From Russula earlei (Eukaryota > Basidiomycota > Agaricomycetes > Russulales > Russulaceae): a stretch of 64,000 nucleotides of DNA. The DNA is taken from contig JAGFNK010000080.1 of the NCBI GenBank assembly GCA_025769875.1, forward strand, positions 1-64,000. The letters are read 5' to 3'. The notes below the pieces were generated by a model. It ran no database searches. It saw nothing but the letters and a program-made list of their open reading frames with translations, and was not told the origin of the DNA. Shown in pieces: positions 24,689 to 37,735 of this stretch. Every line of letters begins with the position of its first letter. The stretch's first letter is position 1. The position numbers were made by a program, and so were the translations under genes.

Positions 24689-24831
24689 CAAGTTGTAATT
24701 TCATGCCTATGGCATGGCTTGCAAGCTGCACTTCGTGCCTACAGCATAGCTTGCGAGCAAGCTCGCAAACCATCCTCCAGCACTTCGTAGCAGCTTGCAA
24801 GCCATGCCTTAGGCATGAAATTAAAACTTGT
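24688..24831 (-). repeat. 144-nt foldback at the Helitron 3' end
   Basis: Arms 24688-24729 and 24790-24831 (42 nt each, a few mismatches; core TTTCATGCCTAWGGCATGGC) form a long hairpin starting ACAAG and ending CTTGT. A second GC-rich hairpin (CAGGGGCTGCACCCCTG) lies just inside it. On the minus strand this lies downstream of the helicase gene, where Helitrons carry their 3' hairpin. Confidence 0.75.
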
Positions 24832-27458
24832 CAGGGGCTGCACCCCTGAACCCCCGCCGTCGCCTGGGTGTAATCGCTCGGGTGTGATCCTTTTTTGTTT
24901 AAAGCCTCTTTGTATAATCCCTTTTTTGCTTAAACAGAAAGTAATCAACTCATCACTATCTAGAATATTTTTTGCTTCATAAACAGAGAGGAGATCCATT
25001 CTTTGTTGCAGCTTCAAAAATATATCTCTACATGATAAAGCAGAACAAACAATACATACACTGAACACACATCTTGTTATAGTAACACTTCACTATATAC
25101 TATATTCTTAGTGGAAGCCTCCCTCTTCTCTTCCTCCCAAATCACCTTGATGTTGGAGACAGAGGTCACCCTTGACACCCCAACATAAATTGCCCATGTG
25201 TGAACACTGGCTTTCTTAAATCCAACCCAACATGTTTCAGTGTTTGCCCTTGTGATTTGTTGATGGTCATGGCAAAGCATGCCCTCACAGGGAATTGCCT
25301 CCTTGTGAACTTGAAAGCAACTTGATCCTCTGTTGGTTGGCAAGGGATCCTTGGGATGAAGACCTTCTCCCTTGCATGCTCCCCTGTTATCAGCTCAACT
25401 TCTAGCACCCTGTTGCTAGACCTCCTCAAGATCCCTCTGCTCCCATTGCAGACACCATGCCTGGCATCCAAGTTCCTCAGCACCATCACAGGACAGCCCA
25501 CCTTGAGCTCTAGCTTGGCAAGAGGAAGTCCAGAGCAGTTGATGGAGTTCAGGTACTCCACTGGATAGTTCAGCATCACATCAGCATCCCCACTCTGCTC
25601 AGAAGTGGGAATGCTGTCTGCACTCTGAAACACCTGTCCTCTCCCTGGGAACCTCCTAAGCACCTCCTTGTTGATGCTGTCCACATCAGTGTCAAGGCTA
25701 GAAAGGATGGCACACTCTGCAAAGAACTGGGAAGAAGGGTTGCCAGTGTCAAGGCCAGGGTAGATGCTGTCAATCAGAGAGGAAACTGTGTTCTCCCTGC
25801 ACTTCATATAGGGGGGAAGATGGATGATAGAGTTTGGATCAGTGTGCCTGCCTTTTCCAACCTCCAGTTGCCACTGTGCAAAGTTGGCCTTAGCTTGAAT
25901 GCCAGTGTTGAGGCGCATATTTTGGTGGAGATGAAGCACTTTGATGGATCTCCAGAGGGGGGAGCGCTGTAGGCAGGCACCTACTATCTGAGGCCTTGAT
26001 CCTTGCACAATGACAGGAAGGATCTGCTGAAAGTCACCACCAAAGACAAAGGTAAGACCACCAAAGGGCTTGTCAGAGCCACAGATGTCCTGGAATGGCC
26101 TGTCCACTGTCTCCATCACATGCCTGTGCTGCATGGGAGCCTCATCCCAAATGACCAAGTCAGTAATGCAAATCAGGTCTGCTAAATGTGAGTTTTTGGG
26201 GATGTTGCAGACAGTGGACTCATGGGAGGGAATGGGGATCTTGAAACAGGAGTGTGCAGTGCGCCCTCCCTTGAGAAGGAGTGCAGCAATGCCAGAGGAA
26301 GCAACACAGAGCACAATCTTGTGTTGAGAGCGCAGATGGTAGCAGAGGGTGTTGTAGAGATAAGTCTTGCCAGTACCCCCAGGGCCATGAAGGAAAAAGA
26401 CCTCCCCTGTCTTGTTGAGGACAGCAGAGGTGATCCCCACAAAAGCAGTCTGCTGGTCAATATTAAGCTTGTCAATAGACTCAGCTGCAAGAACAGCCTG
26501 TTCCTCTAGGTCATACTGGTGCTGCTCCTGAATGAGAGGATTCCCTGCAATGGCCCCCCAGTTCTCAACAAACTGAGGCATGGTTGGCCAATCCTGAAGT
26601 CTCTTGGCAGAGTGGGAGAGGAGGAGGTCAATGAGATAGAGGCCATAGTCCTTCACCTGTTCTTCAGTTGGCTCTGGGATGTTGAGATGCTGCTGGAGCT
26701 TGTGCTTGAGGTCATCACAGATAGATGCAGAGAATCTGTCCCAAAGTGCCCTGGGTTGAGAAGGGATGCAGTCCTTAAGGATGGTGACAAAGAGGTGGTG
26801 CAGCTGAGCACCTGTGCACATATGACTGGCTTCCTCCAAGCATTGCTGCCACTCTTGATCATCTTCTAGAAGACCTCTTGCAATGCAAGCCTCTCTGAAA
26901 GAGGGATAGAGAGTGCCTTCAAATGAGCAAAGGTGTTCAAAGGAGGTTGCACCCTTGACAGAGGTGAGAAGGAGGCGCAGGTAGAAGTGCTCTCCAGAAG
27001 TGGGGTGAGCATGGAACATCCTCCCAATAGCAAAGCCCCTGTCCCTTGGAGTCCACCTATGAGTGCTTTTGTTCCAGACCATCTTGGAGGGATAATCTTG
27101 GTAGAGAAGATCCAGAATGTCAGAGCCCTCTGGAGCAGCAGCATTGGCCTCAAACCATCCAGTGAGTGTGGTGGGCTTATTTGGGACTTCCTCAAGAACT
27201 TGAGGATTGTAGACAACACTGTGCTGATCAGGAAGATGGACCTGGAGGTGCACCACATTGGGAACCTGCTCCTGCAACTCAAAGAGAAAGAGTCTCCACA
27301 CTGCCTCACAGCTGCTGACATATCTTGCATCCAAGTAGAGCTTGACCTCATCCATGCACCTGCTAAACTGCATAGTGGTCCTGTCATGGCCCTTGTAGAC
27401 ATACTTGTAGATGTACTTGAGAGCCTTGATAGAGGCAACAGACTCCACATTGATGTGA

Positions 27459-28418
27459 TGTCAAGACTCACTGTTGAACTATCCAGTTCAAGAGCGAGGG
27501 GTAAGCTCGAAGACGAGTCGATAGACGTCCAAGACCGCGTGGGCAAGGAGTAGAGTCCAGAGTAGTAACAAATACCAGAGAGGTACTGTTACTGTGAGAG
27601 TAGAGCAATCACGCAGGGAAGAGGCCAGGATAGTCACAAGGGGATGGTCCTTAAAGGAGTATCCCAGGGATGGAGAGTGCCGTAAACAAATGGACAGTCT
27701 GAGGACTGTCCGCTACTTTATTGAGCGCTTATATACTACAAGAGAACTGCTAAATAGGGAACAAGTCATAACCTTGTTATCAAGCACCATAGAGTGATGA
27801 GTAAGAAGTCGGAGGACGCTTACTGAGCGTGCTCAGTCATGCTCAGTAAGCTGCTGAGTAAGAAGCTTCTCTTGATGAGTAAGAGTTTCCATTGTCCATG
27901 TGTTCACTGCTTTAGTGCACGTGCAAGCACCTGATTCATTTCCTGTTAGTTAGTTTAGGGCCGGTCATTTGAGGACTTGTAGTTTGGTTAGGAATAGTGT
28001 TATCTTATAAGGCCCTTATATGGTTCTATTAGGGTCCTTAGAGTCGACCCTAATACTTCTATTAAGGTCCTTAGTGTTGCCTTATAGTTCGTTCTATAGT
28101 TATTAGAGTTGGTCTAATAATGCGTTGTAGGGCCTTTGATACCAGGTTAGTACCTATTGTATAGTTCCTAGGGTCGTTCCAAAGGGTCCTTAGGAAGGCC
28201 CTAATGCTGTCTTTTGTTGCTAGAAGGGTTGCCTTTAAGTGGGGCTTGCTGTATGTCGATTGTGCCGAGAATCGCTCGCGCAACAATGCGCGCGCGATAT
28301 TGTGGACACCTCTACTCACCCCTTTTGCTCGTGTGAACAGGGTGACACCATAGAGGCTGGGTTTCCTCCTACAAGGAAGGGTCCTTCAAGGGCCCTCTCC
28401 AGAGAATGGTTCATGACA
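27459..28418 (+). mobile_element. 960-bp solo LTR inside the Helitron Rep domain
   Basis: Starts TGTCAAGA, ends TCATGACA, and is flanked by TGTGA (27454-27458 and 28419-28423). Near-identical in sequence and equal in length to 32921-33880. Excision plus one TSD restores the reading frame WKYRCHINVESVASIK, as in the other Helitron copy (GGTGCCACATCAATGTGG near 42713). No internal region remains. Confidence 0.92.
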
Positions 28419-30419
28419 TGTGACACCTGTACTTCCAGATGAGAAAAGGGGAATGACAGACCACCCATTGGTTTGTGATCTCCTTGCCACCAATGAGATG
28501 AGCATGGCCAGTGTCCCTCCTCCTGGTGCGCGCATAAGAGTCCTCAGTCACAGAAGTCTCCTCTCTAAAGGGCTTAGGAAAACCCTTGGAACATGAGCCA
28601 TTCACCATGCAAGGGGAATTCCTGTTCTGGTTGCCACAGGGCCTGTGAACCATGAACTTCTTGATGAGTTCAAGCATCTCAGGATTGTCTTCTGGGAACT
28701 CAGAAGACATGAGACTGTCAATCTGGTCAGGGGTGCGCAACTTGGAGTGGGGCTGAAGGAAGACAATGATGTGGGCATGGGGGAGGCCCCTCTTCTGAAA
28801 CTCTATGGTGTAAAGGTGAGCTGCCCAATCACCCAGCAAGCCAGCCTTGATGTCATTGATGAGGGACCTGAGCTTGGCATGAAAGACTCTGACCACCAAG
28901 TCAGGGCGCTCACTGGCAGTCTGCCCAGGGAGGAGAGCAGAGTGAACCTCAGGCCAAGAGGGATTGGCAGTCATGGTGATGAAGAGGTCACCCCCACCAT
29001 AGAAGTGGTTGATGGCCAAGGCATCTTGGAGATACTGCTGCATGTTTCTGGTGCTGCCAGAGAAGCTGGAGGGAAGGATGAATCTCTTGCCTAGTTGGTC
29101 CCTGTCAACATCAACATTGGCGGCAACAGCATCTGCCAGACCCTTATAGACTCCACCCTGAGCTTGTTCTGATTCATCCTGATGAAGTTAAGGCGATACT
29201 GCTCTGCAACTGCCCATGCCTCACAGGCATACACTTGAAAGAGTTTGCCAGAGAGGAAGATGTGATGAGAGTCAGAGAGATGAGGGTGAATATGAAGGCA
29301 ATAGCGATGAAATTGAGCCAAGGAAACACACTTCCTCTGAGCAGGGCCACCTTGGACATTTTGATAAGGGATGTTTGGGAACCATCCTAACTGGCCAGTG
29401 GGAAAAAGCAAGACATATCTGAGTGAGGGGTAGAAAGGATGGGTATCAGAGATGCACTGTAGAGGGCCCTCCCTAAGGTGTAAGATGATATCTTGTGAAT
29501 GCCTAGGCTCATCCCCATCACCTGGAATAATGGCTGCAATCTCATTGATGGCAGCATCAGGGGCATTATAGCGATGCCTATCACATGCAGCATCAAAGTG
29601 AAGTGAGAGAGTGCAGTCTTGCTCTCCAGGAAGGTGGTGAGTCAACTCATAAGCCTGCTTGAACTTCTGGACTGCAGCATGAGAGCGATAGAGCATGTCC
29701 TGAAGAGTTTGCATGGTGTTCTGATGCAAGTGAGAGTTGGCAGGATGGGCCATGCGCATATTGAGGGCCTGGTCAGGGTCATAAATGTAGAGTTGAGCAT
29801 AAGAAGGGGCAGCAGCATCAGGTCCCTCTGGTGGCAAAAGAGACCCAATTCTGTGAATGAGCTCCCCATGAAGCTTAAAGACCCAAGGCCCTTGTCCTTG
29901 ATTAACAGAATGATCCACTTGTCTTCCCACTGAGGTAAAGGCCAAAGCATTATTATAAGAGAGAATATGAAGGTGAAATGCTTTAGAAGTGGGATCTTGG
30001 CCAGTGAGGAGGTTGTAAAGCTCAGGGGGACATGGATGAAGAGCAGGAAGGGCAATCTTGCCACTCAAGCAACACATGCCAAACTTGGGGGTCCTTTTAG
30101 ATGAGTTGGTAAGGTGCTCATCTAGCCAATGGAGTGCCTTGCAGAAAGAGCATTGGATGGTCAAGTCCTTAAGATCATGAATGGTCCATGTAGGATCAAA
30201 AGGATGTCATGCCATTGGCATGGCTTGAGGGGGTGGCAGCTGAGGTTGCTATAATATTTATTAGGTATATAGTTTTCCTTTAAAGAATAGAAACTTACAG
30301 GCAAGGGATCTTCTGGATAAACTTGGGCATGAGGATAAGGAAGAGGGCTTGGAGGAGCAGAGGAAGGAGAAGGAGGTGGAGAAGGAACAGGGGAAGAAGG
30401 AGGGGAAGGAGTGGGAGGG

Positions 30420-30691
<272 letters not shown>

Positions 30692-31850
30692 CATAGAAGA
30701 AGGGCCAGAAAGGATAGCAGCAGTTGGATTTGCCTATAGTCATGCAAGCCATTTAGCTGAAATATATATAATCATGTATAATCAAGCTTACATGAGTGGA
30801 AACATGATGACCTCTCAATTGTGGAGAAGAAAGAGCAGCAAGCTGAGCAGCCAAGTTAGCTGGCAGGTTGGGATACTGCCTATTAGAAGAATGAGGAGGG
30901 ACAGGGACAGGAAAGGCAGGAACAGGAATAGAAGCCTGATTAACAGGAAATCTTGACATGGATGAAGGCCCAAAAGGGATTGGGGCCATTGAAATAGTCT
31001 ATAGTAAGGCAAGTTAATATTTAATAAACTATTTTAGATGATTAAAACTTATAGAAGCAGGGACATGATGACCTCTTTGCAGTGGAGGAGGAAGGGCAGC
31101 AAGCTGAGCAGCCAAGTCAGCTGGCAAATACTGATACTGTCTATTGGAATGAGGAAGAGGTGGGTTAGTAGTAAGATCAGGAGTGGACAGAGAGCCAGAG
31201 CCAGATCTATAGACAGCAGCAGCAGCAGAGCCAGAGCCAGAGCCAGAGCCAGGGGCAGCAGAATGTGACCTTGTAATAATCTGCAACTCATAGTCATTAT
31301 TGAAAAAAGCCTATTTTGAGATGAAGTTGACTTACAGGGGGAGGGGCAAGGAGAGAAGTGGCAGAGGTTTGTCCATAATGCTGTGGAGGAGCAGGCATTG
31401 GTTGAAGGGCAGCCACTTGAGCAGCCAAATTAGCTGGTAAGTGATGATAGACTTGTCCTTGAAATTGAACAGGTTGTCTGGCAGTTGAGGTGCCAGCAGG
31501 TGTCCTACACTGTTCAGGACTGCCCAAAGTGCGACTCGCACGCTCAGTTTGATGTGCAGCAGCCTGAGATTGTTGAGGAGATGTGGGAGGAGTGTTAGAC
31601 ATGGGGGCTAATAAAAGAGACAGGACCATCACCATCAGCAATGCTGTAATTAAAACATTTTTTGTTGATTGTTGAAAAGGGTGGAAGTCGAAGGGTTGTG
31701 AGTGACTGAAAAACATATTTAAAAAAATATGCAGCTGCCCAGAAAGTGGGGGACTCACTTTGTAGAGAAACTGGACTGTTCAGTGGAGGCAGAGGATGAT
31801 GGTTGGAGGCAGAGGTAAGATTTCCGCAGCACCAACAGGCAAGCACCTGT

Positions 31851-32920
31851 TTATGTCCCCAGAGCCCAAGTTCCGTGTCGCGTGCAGCCCGGCCTGGTTA
31901 ACTGGCCCTGCAACTGCTACGCCTTACACCATGAACCACAGCACACACACACACACCCCAGCTCCATCTAAACAGAATCCAGACACTAACATCATTTTAT
32001 GCAAAGTCTTATATTTATATGAGCAGGAAGTAAATTACATCCCATAAATATTACAAAAGACTATGGAGGCAGGAGTAAGGGAGGCAGGGTGGACGGCAGC
32101 CCCGCATCGTGAGACGCTCGAAAATGCTGATCATGCATGCAAGGCGCATGTGGGGAGGTTAACAAAGTTGCATAAATATCGCGCACAGGGGACAGGGAAA
32201 CCCATGTTGTCTGCAAATCAGGGTTTCAAACATGTGGAAAAGAAAAGGAAAAATGCACAGTTCGAAAATTGCGCACGCCAGAATCCACATGACAGTAAGC
32301 CAGTCGAGGCCGAGCTGACTGGAGGAGAGGAAAATAAAGAAAAAAGTTAGAGAACGCAACAACCAAAATGAAAAAAACTAACATGCAAATCCGTTCCAGA
32401 TGAGCCAGGGATGTGACTTGTTTGTCCAGGGAGGCAGGTAGTCATGCCTGACAGTCTTGTGACAACAGGCATGGAGAGAGAGGACCCGCAAAAATGAACA
32501 CAAAAGATGCACGCCCGTCAAGTGCAAAAATCCCTGGACACAAGAATACCCGTGTCACAGTGCGCCATGTCTTGCATGTCACCCTTGTGACTGAGCCAAC
32601 CATGGACATGTTGTACACAGGCTTGGTGGAGGGCCACAATTCCCCAACCATGGCCTTGTTCCTAATGTGGCTGGTGAGGGCCATGTCCAAAGGAGGGGAT
32701 GGTTGGAGACTGTGGAGAGGGGAGACAGCACGCACATAGCTTAACGTGTGACAATCACGCATGCGAGAAAACACACGTTTCTTGCCAACCAAGTGTTGAG
32801 TGTGGGGATTGTACCATCACATATGGAGGGAGCTTGGAGCACTTGAAGAGAGGGCGGAGAGTATGAGAGAGAGAGCTGTCAGAAAAGAAAAGGAAAAACA
32901 TACCTGGTCAACATGCATGG
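31851..32920. other. Non-coding sequence upstream of Helitron 1
   Basis: An (AC)n tract at about 31943-31958 and a few short ORFs with no recognisable product. The block AGTGCAAAAATCCCTGG (about 32520) recurs at about 34119, showing it is part of the nest's dispersed repeat. Confidence 0.4.
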
Positions 32921-33880
32921 TGTCAAGACTCACTGTTGAACTATCCAGTTCAAGAGCGAGGGATAAGCTCGAAGACGAGTTGATAGATGTCCAAGACCGC
33001 GTGGGCAAGAAGTAGAGTCCAGAGTAGTAACAGATACCAGAGAGGTACTGTTACTGTGAGAGTCGAGCAATCACGCAGGGAAGAGGCCAGGGTAGTCACA
33101 AGGGGATGGTCCTTAAAGGAGTATCCCAGGGATAGAGAGTGCCGTAAACAAATGGACAGTCTGAGGACTGTCCACTACTTTATTGAGCGCTTATATACTA
33201 CAAGAGAACTACTAAATAGGGAACAAGTCATAACCTTGTTATCAAGCACCATAGAGTGATGAGTAAGAAGTCGGAGGACGCTTACTGAGCATGCTCAGTC
33301 ATGCTCAGTAAGCTGCTGAGTAAGAAGCTTCTCTTGATGAGTAAGAGTTTCCATTGTCCACGTGTTCACTGCTTTAGTGCATGTGCAAGCACCTGATTCA
33401 TTTCCTGTTAGTTAGTTTAGGGCCGGTCATTTGAGGACTTGTAGTTTGGTTAGGAATAGTGTTATCTTATAAGGCCCTTATATAGTTCTATTAGGGTCCT
33501 TAGAGTCGACCCTAATACTTCTATTAAGGTCCTTAGTGTTGCCTTATAGTTCGTTCTATAGTTATTAGAGTTGGTCTAATAACGCGTTGTAGGGCCTTTG
33601 ATACCAGGTTAGTACCTATTGTATAGTTCCTAGGGTCGTTCCAAAGGGTCCTTAGGAAGGCCCTAATGCTGTCTTTTGTTGCTAGAAGGGTTGCCTTTAA
33701 GTGGGGCTTGCTGTATGTCGATTGTGCCGAGAATCGCTCGCGCAACAATGCATGCGCGATATTGTGGACACCTCTACTCACCCCTTTTGCTCGTGTGAAC
33801 AGGGTGACACCATAGAGGCTGGGTTTCCTCCTATAAGGAAGGGTCCTTCAAGGGCCCTCTCCGGAGAATGGTTCATGACA
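32921..33880 (+). mobile_element. Second 960-bp solo LTR
   Basis: The same LTR as 27459-28418, in the same orientation, with its own 5-bp target duplication CATGG (32916-32920 and 33881-33885). Different TSDs show two independent insertions rather than duplication of a block. Confidence 0.93.
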
Positions 33881-33885
33881 CATGG

Positions 33886-36213
33886 GAACACTCATGGTGG
33901 CTGCTTATGCCATTCTGTGGTCATGGTCATGGTCATACACAGCGCAAACATGGCTGCCTGTTGCTGTTAGAAAGAGCGAGTGAAAAGCAAAGAAAGAAAA
34001 AAGGAAGCTCACCGGGTTCGGCCCTGGCCATGCTGTCACTGTGAATGGGCTGTTGCACTGAGGGAAGGAAGAGGTATAAGAGATTGAGAGAACACAAAAA
34101 CAAAAACGCACACCAGTCAAGTGCAAAAATCCCTGATCACGGGAACATTCGACTGACTTGTCATTTGGGGCCTAGCTTGATGGTGGTATGGTGGCATGGA
34201 GGCGGACATCCAGTGTCTGAGAAGAAGAAAGCAGCATGGGCGAGGGTCTTCTGATGGCAAAGGCAGAGGTGCAGGACCACACGCGCGAAGGAAGGAAGGG
34301 CAGGGAAGGAAAGCGAAGGGGGGGAGCAGCATCGGTACTGTGGCTTACCCGCATTGTCCGATCTGTCAAAAACCATTGTCGCTGGTCATCACTGGCCAGG
34401 ACAGTGTGAGGGATTTGGAAACCAGGAGAATGGCCTTTCATGGGCCTGCGAATGGCCACGTACATGCACACCGCACGACCTAGACCTGGAAGACATGGAT
34501 TAGCACAGTGCAAAGTAAAAGAGAGGAAAAAGAGAAAAGCGAAAGAAAAAAAAATGCAGAACAGGAAAGGAATGGAAAAATGCATGCACGCACGCACGGG
34601 GTAAATAAGGCCAGATGCAACGTGAGTCACAGACGGAGGTGAGAACATGAAAGAAAAGAAAAAGAAGAAAAGAAAGGGAAAATGAAAGAAAAGTACTTGA
34701 AAGCCAGAACACAGTGGCGTTGGGCGGGACCGTTCGGCCTTCATTTTGGGGTGCGCTGGTTTGTTGGGAGAACGTGTTTGCAAAGGCAATCGCGATCACG
34801 TGGCGTGAGCATGATGACCGTTGCATTGACAGGTAGCAGATGGGAGGAGGGAGGAGAGGAAGGTGCAAGGAGAAGGGAGGGGAGGAAGGAGGAGAAGACG
34901 ATAGGGGTACTGGTCGCACGGCCCCTCGCTTCTCGCGTGTGCTGGTGGCACAGAAAAAGCATGGTCGCTGGCCAGGAGCGTGGGTCATTGGCCATGGCCG
35001 CATGAGGGATTTGAAAGCGGCAAGAATGGCCCTTTTTGGTGTGCGAATGGCCGTGTCCAAGCGCTGCGTTGACCCATCGCTCACAGGAGGCCCCTTTTGG
35101 CGGCATGGGTCAACTGGAGCAGAGGGGAGGGGAGAGGAACGCCGCACGCAAAAAGAAAAAATCAAAAACTGTATAGAAATGAAAACAAAAAAATGCATGC
35201 AGTCGTGGCCATCACGAGGTTGTCATATCCATGGCCGAGTCGTCATGGTCGCCACTGCAGGGGAATGGGTGCCAGTGGGTGGGAGAGCGCTGCTGTGGGG
35301 TGGTGGAGATGGCAGAGGAGATGGTGGAGGATGGGAGGGGACAGGGATGCGGTATGCGTCGTTGTTGCGCGACCCCTATTTGTGAGCTCGAAAACAATTT
35401 CTTTCGCGGCTTGAGAAACATGATGACCCGACCTGACCATGCTGGTAAAGGAGACGTGAGTGAGAAGGAAAGGAAAAAGAATGGAGAGGAGACAGAGAGA
35501 GCGGAGAGAAGGGGCTAAGAGCGAAAATGCACGATGCCCATGAGACACCCATACAGCCAGTCAGTTGCACTGGATGGTCTTCATGGCCATTTTGGTCTTA
35601 AAATCCCCAAGTAGAGAGACTGGGGTGGAGGAGGGGCGAGGGGAGGGGTGAGGAAAGGATGAAGCGAAACGCAGTGTGACCCCTATTTTCAGAAAACAAA
35701 AAAAAAGGGAGGGGGGAAATCAAAAACACACCAAATGTCCGAGACCATCATCAAGTCGTCATGAACGTCTTGAACTGGATGACGGTTGAAGGATGGGGGA
35801 GAAGGGAGGAGAGTGGGGCAGGAGTTGGGTAGAGGAGATAGGAGATGGGAGATGGGAGGAGGGGGGATGCGGTATGCATTGTCGTCGCGCGACCCCTATT
35901 TTCACAGTCAAAAAAGATTTTTTCACCACTTAGTAACTGAACTTTGTCATTGGGTTACCATCTGGGGCCCACCCGGGACCGCCCGATCGGGTGGCTCACC
36001 CACAGTTGGGTAGAAAAGATGGGAGATGGGAGGAGGGAGGAGGGGAGGATGCGGGATGCAGGATGCATTGTCATCACACGACCCCTATTCGTGTGCTCGA
36101 AAAACATTTTTTCACCGCTTAGGAATCACTCACGTAAAATTAACCTGCCATGAAAGGCGATTTCAGGATCGCCCGATCCGCCGACCCTCCGACCCCCTTC
36201 GTTTTAATTATAG
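33886..36213 (-). repeat. Purine-rich dispersed repeat tract (minus orientation)
   Basis: GA-rich on the plus strand, with no supported gene. It contains minus-oriented copies of two conserved cores. One (AAATAGGGGTCGCGCGAC-like preceded by GTGAAAAAAT) is near 35367, 35682, 35887 and 36076. The other (GGCCATTCTCGCGGC-like) is near 34430 and 35015. The block 35417-35930 is an inverted copy of about 43475-44000. Confidence 0.65.
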
Positions 36214-37735
36214 ACAAGCTGAAGCTTGCTTGGGCTACACCCAAGGGGTGTGCCTTCAGCAGGCTGTAAGAATTTCTTCATGTGTAATTCTTTTTTGGAT
36301 AAAGGGAGAGGGGGTATATCATAATCTCACAATCATCACCATGTGTAATCCTGTTTACTTATAAGGTTCATTTTAGCAACAAATACCAATATTGGTGATC
36401 TCTGAAAAATCCTTGAGTTTCAAAAGTTTCAGTTTGGGTTCAAAGTTCTGTTACTAAAAGCCCCTAATATGCCTTTAGTATCACTCATTACTGGGTGCAA
36501 TCCCTTTTTGAGTGAATGTGTAATTCTTTATAATCTTCAGGTCATCTAGCAGAACAATCCATATCATCAATACACTCAATTCATGTCCTGTTACACTTAC
36601 TTTATTAGAATTTCCCTCTACATTCTTCTTCCCTTCCTCTCATCAAACCACCTATATAGCAGATACTGAAATTGACCTGAACACCATTCAGTTATTAGAC
36701 TTGTCATGAGAAGCAAGAGAACCTTACTCATCCTATGAAAGAGCCATTCACCATAGCACAGGAAACTCATCTGCCAATTAGTAACTGCCTCTAACTCAAC
36801 CAAGAACAGAACTCTTACCATCAACCTATCAAAGACAGCAATTCATCATATTGCTAAGTCAACTGCCAATCAGTATCTGTGCTTGATGTTAATCATCAGC
36901 CAACCATAGTGCTACATCTCAGCTCGGTAAAACTGAATATAGATTCAACTCATTTATGAATGGAAAATAAAAATTATCTTATGAGATCATTGTATCCACT
37001 GAAAGTAACACAGTCAACTGGATTGCATTTGGTGTGACACATCCACATGGTGAATGAAGGAGACGGGCTAAGAGCTGGCCAAGAAAACGCACACAACTGA
37101 ACGGGTGACCTCGCGCGCGCGGGAAACCGTCACGTGTCGTCAGGGTTCCTGTGCGAATTAGCCGGCCGCGCGTCCTTCGGTCGGAAATGGGTGTTAGATA
37201 GATAGAAACTCAAGAGCAAAGAAAAGGAAAAACGCACACACGCACGCACCGGTAAGACACCTCGTCACTGCGACGTGTGAAGATCGCGCATGCAACGGAG
37301 AAAGCAAAGAACTAAGCACAGCTCCACACATGGAAAGTGCGCACGCGGTCAGGTATTCGAATGTGGAGCGGATAAGAGCGAAACTGAAAAGTAAGAAAAA
37401 CACACGCGTGCGCGGCGAAATAAATGCCAGTAATATTTGGGGGATTTGGAAGCCGGGAGAATGGCCCCCTGTGGGCCTGCAAATGGCTGCGTACATGCGC
37501 GCCGCGCGAGCTAAACCTGCAAGACATCGTTAGCACTGTGCAAAGTAGAGAAGAGGGGAGGGAGAAGCGAAAGAAGGGGGAAGAACGAAAACGCACTCAA
37601 AGGGTGAGACACCCATTGACCGCCTTGACGACTGACGACTGCGTCTGATCATCACCGCAGTGCTGCCCGGGCCGTTGCTGTGAGGAGATGGGGTACAAAC
37701 ACGAACACGCGAATGGTCGCGCGAAAAACCGCCCG
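36214..37735 (-). repeat. Left arm of a 1.5-kb inverted repeat with a Helitron-type 3' end
   Basis: Reverse-complement match to 47905-49417 over its whole length with scattered differences. Its low end carries ACAAGCTGAAGCTTG beside a TTGGGCTACACCCAA hairpin, the same terminal design as at 49417. Short ORFs (36618-36824) are conserved in both arms, but the only hint of homology is to a helicase C-terminal tail. Confidence 0.8.

Noticed and set aside
24493..24849. Hydrophobic ORF resembling a small membrane protein
   Set aside because: The similar stretch at 2540-2881 is in duplicated leader sequence and the ORF runs into the Helitron end; no start or family support.
34172..35198. Several 180-230-aa ORFs in the purine-rich tract
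   Set aside because: Simple-sequence composition gives few stop codons; not conserved between the inverted copies.
36618..36824. Conserved ~68-aa ORF (also 48814-49023) as a small gene
   Set aside because: Lies in both arms of the inverted repeat, where the DNA itself is conserved; at most a relic of a helicase tail.
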